Positions 50,301 to 58,244 of a DNA stretch of 64,000 nucleotides are shown piece by piece (the stretch's first letter is position 1; every line of letters starts with the position of its first letter). The DNA comes from Actinomadura madurae (lineage in GTDB: Bacteria > Actinomycetota > Actinomycetes > Streptosporangiales > Streptosporangiaceae): contig NZ_FOVH01000001.1 in the NCBI RefSeq assembly GCF_900115095.1, positions 682,001 to 746,000 on the forward strand, given 5' to 3'. The notes under the pieces were generated by a model that searched no databases, was not told the DNA's origin, and saw nothing but the letters and a program-made list of their open reading frames with translations. The position numbers were made by a program, and so were the translations under genes.

Positions 50301-51261
50301 AACGCCGGAGATCCTCACCGCGGGCCGGCTCATCGACGGCCCCGCCGTGCGCATCCCCCGCCAGGTGCTGCTCCTGGCGTGCGAGAGCGCCGACCTGCGC
50401 CAGGCCGCGGAGGGGGAGTGGCTCGTCCTCGGACCCGCGATGCTGTGGGCCGGCGCCGACCGGCTGATCGTGACCGGCTACCCGACACCGGACGAAGGCG
50501 GTATCGACAGGGTGCTCACCAGGCATCTGCTCGCCGGCCACGACCTGGTGGACGCGCTGCGCACGGTCCAGACCGGACGGCTCGGCCGGTGGCGGGAGAG
50601 CGGCGGTGAGTCCGGCCTGCCGCTCCACTGGGCCGGCCACATGGCGATGGGCGCGTTCGGCGACACCGGGCGGCTCGTGGCCCGGCCCGCCGGCCGCGCG
50701 GAAGTCGACCGCGACCTCGTTCGGGATCTGGACGAAGCGGCCACCGGGGCCGCAGCGGCGGGGCGTCCGTCGGTCACGGCGTGGGACGTTCTCCTGGAAC
50801 TCGCCGCCTACGGTTTCGAGGACGCCCTGCCGCTGGTGCGGAGGCTGGTCGTCCGGACGCTCACGGTCCTCTGCTTCCTCGCCCGCCTCCTGCGCCGGGT
50901 GCCGCGGCGGCCGTGGCGGCGGGCGGCCCCCGGCGGGACGGTCGACGTCGGCTCGGACGTTCTCGACCTGCTGTCCGCGGCCGCCGGGACGGCCGCGGAC
51001 GCGCGCCACCGCGTCATCTGCATCGAGCATCTGCTCGTCGCCGCGCTGGCGTCGCGCGGCGCCGCGGCGGCCGTCGCCCGCGCCGCCACCGGGTGGGACG
51101 GCCGGCAGCCCGAGGTCGTCAGGGAACTGATCGACGAGAGCCAGAGCCCCTACCTCCGCACCGGCAGGCCGGAGACCTCCGCGCTGTCGCCGGCCGCGGT
51201 GACGCGCGTCTACGGGGCGCTCGGCGTCCGCGAACCCGAGCCGGAGCGTCAGGACGCTTGA
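47305..51261 (+). CDS. Membrane-anchored CHAT-domain protease with Clp-N-like ends
   Basis: A ~1320-aa protein. N-terminal helices (VAREAARVYGHEHTGISHLA, residues ~55-100) look like a Clp-N/R domain. About six membrane segments follow (~150-355), then helical TPR-like repeats (~380-690). The CHAT caspase-like domain is at ~790-1130 with an intact His (FACHTHPGNGTPLSGG, codon 50230-50232) and Cys (LLLACESADLRQ, codon 50380-50382). Two further Clp-N-like segments end it (VTAWDVLLELAAYGFEDALP; ICIEHLLVAALASRG). Reading-frame quality extends upstream to 47251, directly after a perfect AAAGGAGG, but the codon there is GTT; GTG 47305 is the first canonical start. Its last 13 bp overlap the convergent epimerase gene. 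Confidence 0.88.
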   Translation: MNSMPIRMGERDRIIRALDVIATTEWTRVLTRLPPEQVDSLRRAGPSYTPYELTHVTAVAREAARVYGHEHTGISHLAVALALTSGLGGAAVQEIAAAFGLGTLEDPGEILNQHLLRLEGEIQDEEDGDELPGIYRISRGKRIFRIGTRVHLLLRFGAAGVLLATTGGPAWLLAPLALLSSRDSREPRPYLVDPVGPLQLRTRWPLPGCWLVLACLLGEPAAAATFLVLLVALQAVGAGTEALVARRHRFFGERPDSIPLEIACLASVPETFSTRRAWRRLVVAVVAAVPVAVLAAQATDLWPLYALPVLLIAGRSSGFAVVPLAVAALLGGPLWPVPAAAAAGTLARVLIIMTERPPASPVPVPRIPGGAGGLRALERRVRRTLRAGRPVTAVRLLAEAPAPLPPVLAGLHGWALLGAAQPGDAKAAVRGLRGELAPVKALVTGLAELELENLAAARSALEAAPAPRGRSGAWRVLHDQQVLAHGRLLCREAPALKLAAAIARRMPATVRGPDVPGVATMLRLVAEAQRPSDPKLAWYLAAAAYVLIEKAEDGRIREFSLIDPVRDLNLESLRAIALIQVVEMDTRAPSFGDIVPHSELDTSRLLLRANRPMEAAAFLNELADHHEATGERLSALDHRIEALAVLHWNRHRVRDLEERRLWWRAVSDTMDRAMVQAAAGQDWDTLAELIESARLQLGPGEHEDAAGAADTPAPFIRMRGVSRLEAASWYRPGERPPVHDLEDLAAAALGAGTWWWSTWSTADRVFWALVPPDGPVTGGVLDRGPGTGLGGALARLHDALPLPHSGETGAQRAARVLDGPLCGPPHAELDLARSLGRLLPPRLREELAGPDDLRLAIAPAQALAGVPWPLVALPDDDRDLRLVERCRLAIAPPAALLAAIARRERRTDTAPVALAVLDPGGAFAAPDARLDQAASLAGLMPSGATVVSQKSAVDVDGFARLLEEVPAESSAVFACHTHPGNGTPLSGGLLLCPPIEGRGTPEILTAGRLIDGPAVRIPRQVLLLACESADLRQAAEGEWLVLGPAMLWAGADRLIVTGYPTPDEGGIDRVLTRHLLAGHDLVDALRTVQTGRLGRWRESGGESGLPLHWAGHMAMGAFGDTGRLVARPAGRAEVDRDLVRDLDEAATGAAAAGRPSVTAWDVLLELAAYGFEDALPLVRRLVVRTLTVLCFLARLLRRVPRRPWRRAAPGGTVDVGSDVLDLLSAAAGTAADARHRVICIEHLLVAALASRGAAAAVARAATGWDGRQPEVVRELIDESQSPYLRTGRPETSALSPAAVTRVYGALGVREPEPERQDA

Positions 51262-52154
51262 ATGCCCCAGGTGCCGTCGAACCGGGCGCCGGGTTCGAGG
51301 TCCACGACGCCCTCGCCGGAGGCGAAGGCGTTGGGCGGGCACGTCATCGGCTCGACGCCGAGGCCCCGGCGGGGATCGGGGGTGGTGTCGGCGGTGAAGA
51401 TCATCATCCACGGGTGCGCCTCGTCCGCCCACAGCCGTACAGTCCGTTCGGCTCCGGCCAGGGTGACCCAGACGCGGCCGGCGCCGTCCCGGTTCAGCCC
51501 GGTGAACGCCGAGTCGATCCGCCGGTCGCTGAGCACCGGCCCCTTGCGCAGGTCGTACTGGGTGCCGGTGACGTCGAGGGACGGCCCGGACGGGATCATC
51601 CGCTCGTCCACTGGCTGGTACCGGTCGGCGCCGAGCGTGACCGCGCAGGCGTCGATCGGCTCGCCGACCGTGAGGTAGGGGTGGGCGCCGTGGCCGTAGG
51701 GGGCGGTCCGCGTCCCGGTGTTGCGGGCGGTCATCCGGACGCGGAGGCCCTCGGCGGCGTCCAGGGCGTACTCGGCCTCCAGATCGAGGCGGAACGGGTA
51801 GCCGGCCGTGCCGAGGAGGCGGTGGGTGAGCCGCACCCGGTCCGGCGCGTGCTCGGCGGCCGTCCACGGCGCCCAGCGGGCGAGGCCGTGGATCGCGTTG
51901 TCGCGGGCCGGTTCGGACAGGTCCAGCTGGTGCTCGGTCCCGCCGTAGGTGTAGCGGCCGCGGTCGATCCGGTTCGGCCAGGGGACCAGCAGGTGCCCGA
52001 ACGCGGCCGGCGCCGGCTCGTCGGCGCCGTGCGACAGCACCAGCGGGCGCCCCTCGTGCGTCAGCTCGCGCAGGCTCGCGCCCGACTCGGTGATGACGGC
52101 CTGGTAGGGCCCGGCGCTGAGGGCGTACTGCTCCCCGGTGATCGACTCGCTCAT
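51249..52154 (-). CDS. Aldose-1-epimerase (mutarotase) family protein
   Basis: A 301-aa beta-sandwich protein of the galactose mutarotase superfamily. Conserved elements are FGHLLVPWPNRIDRGRYTYG, the first catalytic His in AIHGLARWAPW, the second in GHGAHPYLTVG, and the catalytic Glu region in GVEPMTCPPNAFAS. Members interconvert sugar anomers. It lies 29 bp downstream of the DUF1116 gene on the same strand, so it is probably the last gene of the AllFGH-like operon, an unusual context for a sugar enzyme. Confidence 0.88.
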   Translation of the reverse strand: MSESITGEQYALSAGPYQAVITESGASLRELTHEGRPLVLSHGADEPAPAAFGHLLVPWPNRIDRGRYTYGGTEHQLDLSEPARDNAIHGLARWAPWTAAEHAPDRVRLTHRLLGTAGYPFRLDLEAEYALDAAEGLRVRMTARNTGTRTAPYGHGAHPYLTVGEPIDACAVTLGADRYQPVDERMIPSGPSLDVTGTQYDLRKGPVLSDRRIDSAFTGLNRDGAGRVWVTLAGAERTVRLWADEAHPWMMIFTADTTPDPRRGLGVEPMTCPPNAFASGEGVVDLEPGARFDGTWGIQAS

Positions 52155-52183
52155 GCCCCGGACGCTACCCCGTGCCGGGGCGG

Positions 52184-53593
52184 CTACGCGATCTCCGCGA
52201 GGGCGTGCAGGGCGTCGGTGAACACGCCCGCCGGCGGCTCGACGAGGCCCGCGCCGACCTGGCCCGTCCCGGCCTCCCTCCCCGCGATGCCGGTGTCGAT
52301 GACGGGCAGGATCCCGGTGCGCACGACGCGGGTGACGTCCACCCCGGCGGGAGTGCCGCGGAACGACAGCAGCGGGATCTGCAGCGCCGGATGCTCGGCG
52401 AGGGTGATCTCGTACATCCGCTGGGTGGCGGCGACCGCGTCCGGCACCTCGCCGCCGACGAACCGGACGATCGCCGGCGCCGCGGCGAGCGCGAAGCCGC
52501 CCATCCCGGCCGTCTCGGTGATCGCCGAGTCGCCGATGTCGGGGTTGGCGTCGTCCGGGCCGTAGCCGCCGAGGTACAGGCCGTCCGGCACGCCGGCCGG
52601 TCCGGTGAACCAGCGGTCGCCCGTCCCCGACACCTGGACGCCGAAGTCGGTGCCGTTGCGGGCCATCGCCACGACCAGGCTGGACCCGGGGACGTCGCGG
52701 GCCGCGTCCGCGCACGCCTTCGCCGCCGCCATCCCCGCGTTCAGGAAGAAGTGGTCGTTGCCCGCCGCGAACCGCAGCACCTCGGCGGCCCGGTCGCGGG
52801 GCACGTCCTCGGCCGCCGTGAGCGCGGGCGCCAGCGCGCGCAGCAGCAGCGACGTCGCCGCCCGGTTCCGGTTGTGCAGCTCGTCGCCCATCTGCAGGGC
52901 CTGCGCGATGAGGGAGATCAGGTCCAGCGGCCCGTGCCGCCGGACGGCCGACCGCAGCGCCGGGCCGAGCACCTCGCCCATCCACGTCAGCCGCTCGATC
53001 ACCTCCGGGCCGTACGCCCCGTACCGCAGGACCTTCCCGAGCCCCTCGTTGAGCGAGCAGTACGCCGTCCCGCCGTGCTCGGCGTCCTCGACCACGAACA
53101 TCCACATGGACGGGCTGACGACCCCCGCCATCGGCCCCACCGCGGCGTGGTGGTGGCACGGCTCGAACGCGGCCGCGCCGCGCTCCAGCTCCCGCCGCGC
53201 GCCGAGCGGCGTCTCGGCGAGCCCTTCGAGGAGCATCGCGCCGACGAGCGCGCCGCGCATCGGCCCGGACGCCCGGTCCCAGTCCAGCGGCGGGCCCGCG
53301 TGCAGGAACGTCCCCTTCTCCAGGCCGAGCACCTCGCTCGCCGGGCGGACGTCCACCAGGTGCGGGCGCGCCGTCACCATCCGCCCGACGGCGCGCGCGT
53401 TGGCCTCGGCGTGCCCGGGCGCCCCGAGGACCGCGGCGAGCGCGGCCTCCGTCCCGGCCGGCGGCGGCCGCCAGTCGACCGCCTCCACCGGCACGGCCTG
53501 CTCCGCGAGCGCGTCCGCGAGGATCTCCACCCCCGCCGTCACCACCCGCGGATCGCGGGTCAGCAGCCCGCCCAGCCGGTGCCGCTCGTTCAT
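52184..53593 (-). CDS. allG: DUF1116 protein, YlbE/AllG-like subunit of oxamate transcarbamylase
   Basis: A 469-aa DUF1116 protein homologous to E. coli YlbE (AllG). Family blocks are LHAGPPLDWDRASGPMRGAL, EPCHHHAAVGPMAGVVSPSM, GTAYCSLNEGLGKVLRYGAY, AMARNGTDFGVQVSG and GGYGPDDANPDIGDSAITET. In E. coli the FdrA, YlbE and YlbF proteins together form the oxamic (oxalurate) transcarbamylase of allantoin catabolism. ATG 53593 overlaps the fdrA-like stop (ATGA). Intact length. Confidence 0.88.
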   Translation of the reverse strand: MNERHRLGGLLTRDPRVVTAGVEILADALAEQAVPVEAVDWRPPPAGTEAALAAVLGAPGHAEANARAVGRMVTARPHLVDVRPASEVLGLEKGTFLHAGPPLDWDRASGPMRGALVGAMLLEGLAETPLGARRELERGAAAFEPCHHHAAVGPMAGVVSPSMWMFVVEDAEHGGTAYCSLNEGLGKVLRYGAYGPEVIERLTWMGEVLGPALRSAVRRHGPLDLISLIAQALQMGDELHNRNRAATSLLLRALAPALTAAEDVPRDRAAEVLRFAAGNDHFFLNAGMAAAKACADAARDVPGSSLVVAMARNGTDFGVQVSGTGDRWFTGPAGVPDGLYLGGYGPDDANPDIGDSAITETAGMGGFALAAAPAIVRFVGGEVPDAVAATQRMYEITLAEHPALQIPLLSFRGTPAGVDVTRVVRTGILPVIDTGIAGREAGTGQVGAGLVEPPAGVFTDALHALAEIA

Positions 53594-55047
53594 CCGGACG
53601 CCCCTTCCGCCGCCTGCCCGTCCACCTTCGCCAAGGCGTGCCGGGTCGCCTGGGCGTTCGACGCGAACACGTCGGCGCCCGCGTCGCGCAGGGCGGCGGC
53701 CTGCCCGTCGCGGCCCTGCGGGTCCGCCGGCGTCCCGCACAGCGACACCACGACCGCGAGGTCCGGACGCTCCTTCACCGCCTCGGCGACCGCCGGGGCG
53801 AGCAGCGCGGCCGGGTCGGGCTCGGCGCCGTGCCCGAGCACCACGTCCAGGAGCAGCACGCCGCACGCCGGGTCGGCGGCCTCGCCCCGCAGCGCCTCCA
53901 GCCGCAGCGTCGGGTCGATCATCGGGTGCGCGCGGCCCCGCGTGTAGGCGTCGTCGCCGAAGTCGGCGAACCGGTGGCCGCGCGCCTCCAGCTGCTCCCA
54001 CCCCAGCAGGTCCCGCGCGATCATCTCCGCCTCGTCGCGCAGCGTCCCGCCCGCGAACAGCCCGCGCAGCGCCCGCCCGCGCGCCCGCGCCGGGCGCCGC
54101 GACGACGTCCAGCGCGGCCACTCCGGCACGGCCCGGCCGAGCGCCGCGAGGACCTCCTCGGCCGCCCGCGTCAGGTCGTTCTCGCCGGGCACCGGCAGCG
54201 CGAACAGCACCGGCGTGTCCAGCCGCCGCGCCGCCTCCCGGATCAGGTCCAGCACCTGCGGCGCCGGCGGCTTGGACACCAGCACGATCAGCTCGGTGCC
54301 CGGGTCGGCGTCCAGCGCCGCCAGCGCGGCCAGCGCCGACCGGCCGCTCACCTCCGGCGACAGGTCCCGCCCGCCGACGCCCAGCACGTGGCTCACGCCG
54401 GCTCCCGCCGCGTCCAGCAGGCACATCAGCTGCTGCGCGCCCGTCCCGGACGCCGCGACCACGCCCACCGGCCCCGGCCGCACCGCGTTCGCGAACCCCA
54501 GGCCCGCGCCGCCGATCACCGCCGTCCCGCAGTCCGGGCCCATCACGATCAGCCCGCGCCGCGCCGCCGCCTCCTTCAGCGTGATCTCCTGGGCGAGCGG
54601 CACGTTGTCACTGAAGATCATCACGTTGAGGCCGGCGTCCAGCGCGTCCATCGCCTCCGGGAACACCTGCGGCCCCGGCACCGACAGCAGCGCCACCGTC
54701 GCCTCCGTCCGGGCCGCCGCCGACCCCGTCGTCCGGGCCGGCTCCGGCGCCCCGAGCACCCCGCCCCCGGACGGCGGGCGCGCCGCCTCGCGCAGCAGCC
54801 CGTCCAGCGCCTCCCGCGCCTCGTCCAGACCGCCGTCCTCGACCCGGATCGCCACCACCAGGTCGTCCGGCCCGGTCTCGCCCGGCACCTCGAACCCCAT
54901 CCGGCCGAACATCTCGCGGTTCAGCCCGGTGCCCATCGCCACCATCGCCGCCGCGACCCCCGGCCGCTCCGACAGCAGCCGGCTCACCCGCATGAGCGTG
55001 ACCGAATCGTGGTAGCGCCCCCGCCGCACCTCGACCGATTCGTTCAC
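53590..55047 (-). CDS. fdrA: FdrA/AllF-like subunit of oxamate transcarbamylase
   Basis: A 485-aa FdrA-family protein with succinyl-CoA-synthetase-alpha-like folds. Recognisable parts: YHDSVTLMRVSRLLSERPGV at the N-terminus, the CoA-ligase-like block NVMIFSDNVPLAQEITLKEA and RGLIVMGPDCGTAVIGGAGL, and VGVVAASGTGAQQLMCLLD. E. coli FdrA (AllF) is the large subunit of the transcarbamylase. GTG 55047 follows AGGAGG by five bases, which fixes the start and excludes a 42-residue repeat-coded extension upstream. Coupled to DUF1116 by ATGA. Confidence 0.9.
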   Translation of the reverse strand: MNESVEVRRGRYHDSVTLMRVSRLLSERPGVAAAMVAMGTGLNREMFGRMGFEVPGETGPDDLVVAIRVEDGGLDEAREALDGLLREAARPPSGGGVLGAPEPARTTGSAAARTEATVALLSVPGPQVFPEAMDALDAGLNVMIFSDNVPLAQEITLKEAAARRGLIVMGPDCGTAVIGGAGLGFANAVRPGPVGVVAASGTGAQQLMCLLDAAGAGVSHVLGVGGRDLSPEVSGRSALAALAALDADPGTELIVLVSKPPAPQVLDLIREAARRLDTPVLFALPVPGENDLTRAAEEVLAALGRAVPEWPRWTSSRRPARARGRALRGLFAGGTLRDEAEMIARDLLGWEQLEARGHRFADFGDDAYTRGRAHPMIDPTLRLEALRGEAADPACGVLLLDVVLGHGAEPDPAALLAPAVAEAVKERPDLAVVVSLCGTPADPQGRDGQAAALRDAGADVFASNAQATRHALAKVDGQAAEGASG

Positions 55048-55058
55048 ACGCACCTCCT

Positions 55059-55155
55059 GTGGGGGACGACCCCCCACACCCCCGGGTTCGCTGCGCTCAT
55101 GCGTGTTTCTGGTGGGGGGACGACCCCCCACACCCCCCGGTTCGCTGCGCTCATG
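55059..55155. repeat. Two direct copies of a ~43-bp hairpin-bearing repeat
   Basis: Copies at 55059-55101 and 55112-55155 share GTGGGGG(G)ACGACCCCCC, then ACACCCCC and GGTTCGCTGCGCTCATGC. Each contains a hairpin-forming GTGGGGG ... CCCCCAC. They fill the gap between the DUF2877 and fdrA-like genes. One reading of the reverse strand gives HERSEPGGVGGRPP twice. Confidence 0.9.
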
Positions 55156-56107
55156 CTGTGACCCTTGAACCACGACGGGCAGCCGGGGCCGTGAGCGCGA
55201 GAACGGCGCGGCAACCCGTGAGGACGCCGTGCGCCAGGTCGGCGCCCGACGTGTGCCCCACCGCGAGCAGGCGGCGGACGGCCGCGGACGCCGGCTCGTG
55301 GCCCGCGACGCAGCGCAGGACCGCCGTCACCTCCGCGCCCGCGTCGCCCCCCGCCGCGCAGTGCAGCAGCGTCGCCGCCAGCGCCGTCGTGCGGGTGCCC
55401 GCGTCCGCGGTGACGGCGGCGCCGAGCCAGTCGGCCAGCCGCACCGCCGTCCCGCCGTGCCGGACCGCGTCGCCGACCAGCCGCAGCGCGACCAGCAGCC
55501 CGCACAGGATGTCGTCGCCGCTCGGCGTCAGCCCGGGGCCGAGCCCCACGATCCGCTCCGCCGCCTCGACCGCGCCCGCCAGGTCGCCCGCCGCGCAGGC
55601 CTCGGCCAGCGCCGCCGGATCGGGATGCCCCGCGAGCCCACCGCCCGCCGTCCCCGCGGCGGTGAGCGCCCCCGCGGCGGCCAGCTCCCCCTCCAGCGCC
55701 CGCACCCCGCGCGCCAGCGCCGCCGGCTGCATCGCGCCGAGCGCCGGCGACGGGTCCCACCAGCGGCGGATCCGCACGTTCAGGCCGTCCGCCTCCACCC
55801 GGCCGTCCCCGACGAACGCGTCCCCGCCCTCGCGGACGGACCGGAACGGATGGTCGCGGCGGGTGGCGACGATCACCACCGCGTTCGGCAGCCGGCCGGC
55901 GTCGGAGGTGACGACGGCGAGCACGCGCGGCTCGGGCCCGCCCCGCATCTCCAGGTACAGCGCCGCCGGGAAGACGGCGATGACGCGGGCCGCGCGGCGC
56001 GGCGGGTCCAGCAGCGGCCGCAGCGCGAGGCTCGCGGCGCCCGCGGTGGGCGGGCGCCGGCCCGGCCGGGCCGCGAGCCGGACCGGGTCGCGGACGAGTG
56101 CGGTCAC
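55151..56107 (-). CDS. allH: DUF2877 protein, YlbF/AllH-like subunit of oxamate transcarbamylase
   Basis: A 318-aa DUF2877 protein related to E. coli YlbF (AllH). The family block IVGLGPGLTPSGDDILCGLL lies near residue 185, and RTTALAATLLHCAAGG follows. GTG 56107 has GGGAGG five bases upstream and excludes a longer in-frame start. First gene of the leftward operon DUF2877-fdrA-DUF1116-epimerase, divergent from pucR. No carbamate kinase, the usual partner that would use the carbamoyl phosphate, is visible in the window. Confidence 0.85.
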   Translation of the reverse strand: MTALVRDPVRLAARPGRRPPTAGAASLALRPLLDPPRRAARVIAVFPAALYLEMRGGPEPRVLAVVTSDAGRLPNAVVIVATRRDHPFRSVREGGDAFVGDGRVEADGLNVRIRRWWDPSPALGAMQPAALARGVRALEGELAAAGALTAAGTAGGGLAGHPDPAALAEACAAGDLAGAVEAAERIVGLGPGLTPSGDDILCGLLVALRLVGDAVRHGGTAVRLADWLGAAVTADAGTRTTALAATLLHCAAGGDAGAEVTAVLRCVAGHEPASAAVRRLLAVGHTSGADLAHGVLTGCRAVLALTAPAARRGSRVTA

Positions 56108-56286
56108 TGATCCTCCCGAGGCCGGTGTCGGCGGCCGCCCGGCGCGCGGGCGGCCCGGCCTCCGCGACGACGGTAGAACGGCCCTCGCATGGGACGTATG
56201 GATAAAGCTGCCAAGGATGGTTGTCATCGTTCGTCTTTGTTGTCAGTGTTGATCAGGAACAGGTAGCGATCTCGCCGTAACGGGCG
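56108..56286. promoter_or_regulatory. Divergent promoter region between the AllH-like gene and pucR
   Basis: The right half is A/T-rich for this genome. TTGTCA occurs at 56221-56226 and again at 56240-56245, 19 bp apart (about two helical turns), followed by TTGATCA at 56249-56255. Such spaced repeats could be a PucR operator serving both directions; this is inference from position. Confidence 0.35.
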
Positions 56287-58083
56287 ATGTACGCTCCAAA
56301 AGGCGAGGTGACCCCTGGCATGAGTTACACCAGCGCGGACCCGGGCCCACCGGCCCTCCGGCTCGCGAGTACCGGAACCCTGACCTATGGCCTGTCGGTC
56401 GGCGAGGTCCTCGGCGTCAGCACCCTGAACGGCGCCCGCCTCATCGCCGGACGGTCCGGCCTCGAACGCGTCGTCCAGCGGCTCAACGTGATGGAGGTCC
56501 CCGACATCCTGTCGTGGGTCAAACCGAACGAGCTGCTCCTCACCACCGGCTACCCCCTCCGCAACACCCCCCAGTCGCTCGACAACCTGGTCGCCGACCT
56601 GGACGAGCGCGGCCTCGCGGCCCTGGCCATCAAACTGGGCCGCTACCTGGACTCGCTCCCCGCCGAGATGATCGCGCAGGCCGACCGCCGCGGCTTCCCG
56701 CTGATCCTGCTCCCCAACGACGTCGGCTTCGACGACATCCTGAACCAGGTCCTCACCGACATCCTGAACCGGCAGGCGGCCGTCCTCGCCCGCACCGAGG
56801 AGGTGCACCGGGCGCTCGTGCAGATCGTGCTGTGCGGCGGCGGCCTCCAGGAGGTCGTGGACGAGGTCGCGTCCCTGCTGGACGTGGCGGTCGTGGTGCT
56901 GGACGGCGAGCAGCGGGTGCTCGCCGGCGCCGGGCCGGAGGAGCACGTCCAGGCGATGCGCGCGTTCGACGCCGGCCGGCACGCGGCGTGCGGGCGCGGC
57001 GGCTGCGGCATCATCGGCGCGCACGGCACCGGCGACCACCTGGTCGTGCCGGTCATGGCGGGCGGATTCGACCACGGCCGCATCGTCGCGTTCAGCCCCG
57101 GCGGCACGCTGCGCGGCACCGACCTCGGCATCCTGGAGCGCGCCGCGACCGTCGCGGCGCTCGTGGTGACCAAGCAGCAGGCCGTCGCCGCGGTGGAGAG
57201 CAAGTACCGCGCCGACTTCCTGCGCGACGTCCTCGCGGGCCGCGCCGGCGAGGACGACCGGGTCATCGCGCACTGCGGCGGGTTCGGCTGGGACCTGGAC
57301 CGCCCGGTGATGGTCGTCGTCGCCGAGCTCGACGGCCGGCCGCGCGGCGCCGCCGCCCCCGAGCCCGACGGGAAGGCGCGCGGCAAGGCGGCCGAGCCGG
57401 ACGGCGGCGCGCGCGGCGTCCGCGGCGTCGAGGAGCGGACCGCGCAGGAGCGGCTCGCCGCCGCGTGGACGACGGCCGTCCGCCGGCACGACCGCGGCGC
57501 GGCCGTCGCGAGCTTCGCGCACGAGGTCGTCGCGGTCGTCGGCGCCGACGGGGACGACCCCGCCGAGCTGACCACGGGACCGGTCCAGGCGATGGTCAAG
57601 GAGGCGTCGTCGATCTTCGCCGAGCACCTGCCGGTGCGTCGGACGTTCTCCACCGGCATCAGCCGGACGGTGACGTCCCCGGCCGACCTGCCGGAGGCGT
57701 ACGAGCAGGCGGTGAAGGCCGTCCGGGTCGGGCGCCAGCTGAACGGCGCGGGCGCGCGGGCGCACTTCGACCAGCTCGGCGTGTACCGGCTGCTGAGCCT
57801 CGTCTCCGACCCGGACGAGCTGCACGCGTTCGTCCGGGAGACGCTCGGCGACCTGGCCACCGACGACGAGCCCGAGCTGGTCGACCTGCGCCGCACGCTG
57901 CAGGTGCTGCTGGAGACCAACCTCAACGTCGCCGAGACCGCACGCCGGCTCCACTTCCACTACAACACGCTGCGGTACCGCATCGGGAAGCTGGAGCGGA
58001 TGCTCGGGGCGTTCACCGAGGACGCGCATCTCCGGCTCAACCTCACCCTCGCCCTGCACGTGCTGCGCATGCGCGGTATCTGA
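56287..58083 (+). CDS. pucR: PucR-family transcriptional regulator
   Basis: A 598-aa regulator. The N-terminal PucR ligand-binding domain (TYGLSVGEVLGVSTLNGARL to about residue 160) is followed by a GAF-like middle with a Cys pair (ACGRGGCGIIG), a degenerate GGDEF-like segment (~410-510) and the C-terminal PucR HTH_30 (ETNLNVAETARRLHFHYNTL at ~545, then RYRIGKLERMLG). B. subtilis PucR controls purine catabolism in response to allantoin-type ureides. ATG 56287 lacks a clear ribosome binding site; ATG 56320 is an alternative. It probably controls both flanking operons. Confidence 0.93.
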   Translation: MYAPKGEVTPGMSYTSADPGPPALRLASTGTLTYGLSVGEVLGVSTLNGARLIAGRSGLERVVQRLNVMEVPDILSWVKPNELLLTTGYPLRNTPQSLDNLVADLDERGLAALAIKLGRYLDSLPAEMIAQADRRGFPLILLPNDVGFDDILNQVLTDILNRQAAVLARTEEVHRALVQIVLCGGGLQEVVDEVASLLDVAVVVLDGEQRVLAGAGPEEHVQAMRAFDAGRHAACGRGGCGIIGAHGTGDHLVVPVMAGGFDHGRIVAFSPGGTLRGTDLGILERAATVAALVVTKQQAVAAVESKYRADFLRDVLAGRAGEDDRVIAHCGGFGWDLDRPVMVVVAELDGRPRGAAAPEPDGKARGKAAEPDGGARGVRGVEERTAQERLAAAWTTAVRRHDRGAAVASFAHEVVAVVGADGDDPAELTTGPVQAMVKEASSIFAEHLPVRRTFSTGISRTVTSPADLPEAYEQAVKAVRVGRQLNGAGARAHFDQLGVYRLLSLVSDPDELHAFVRETLGDLATDDEPELVDLRRTLQVLLETNLNVAETARRLHFHYNTLRYRIGKLERMLGAFTEDAHLRLNLTLALHVLRMRGI

Positions 58084-58244
58084 GAGTAGTCTCATCGCCG
58101 GGGTGATATCCGGATGACGCGCCGGCGCACCGGCCCGTCCTCCCAATCCTGGGCCCGGGCTTTGGCAGATGTCGCCGATGCCCGCCCATCGGGGTAGATC
58201 TACCTTGCCCGCATGAACGCGGTCGGCCGAGCAGGAGGACCCCG

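Noticed and set aside
55044..55173. N-terminal extension of the FdrA-like protein encoded by the direct repeats
   Set aside because: GTG 55047 has an ideal AGGAGG and homology starts there; the repeat-coded residues are non-conserved.
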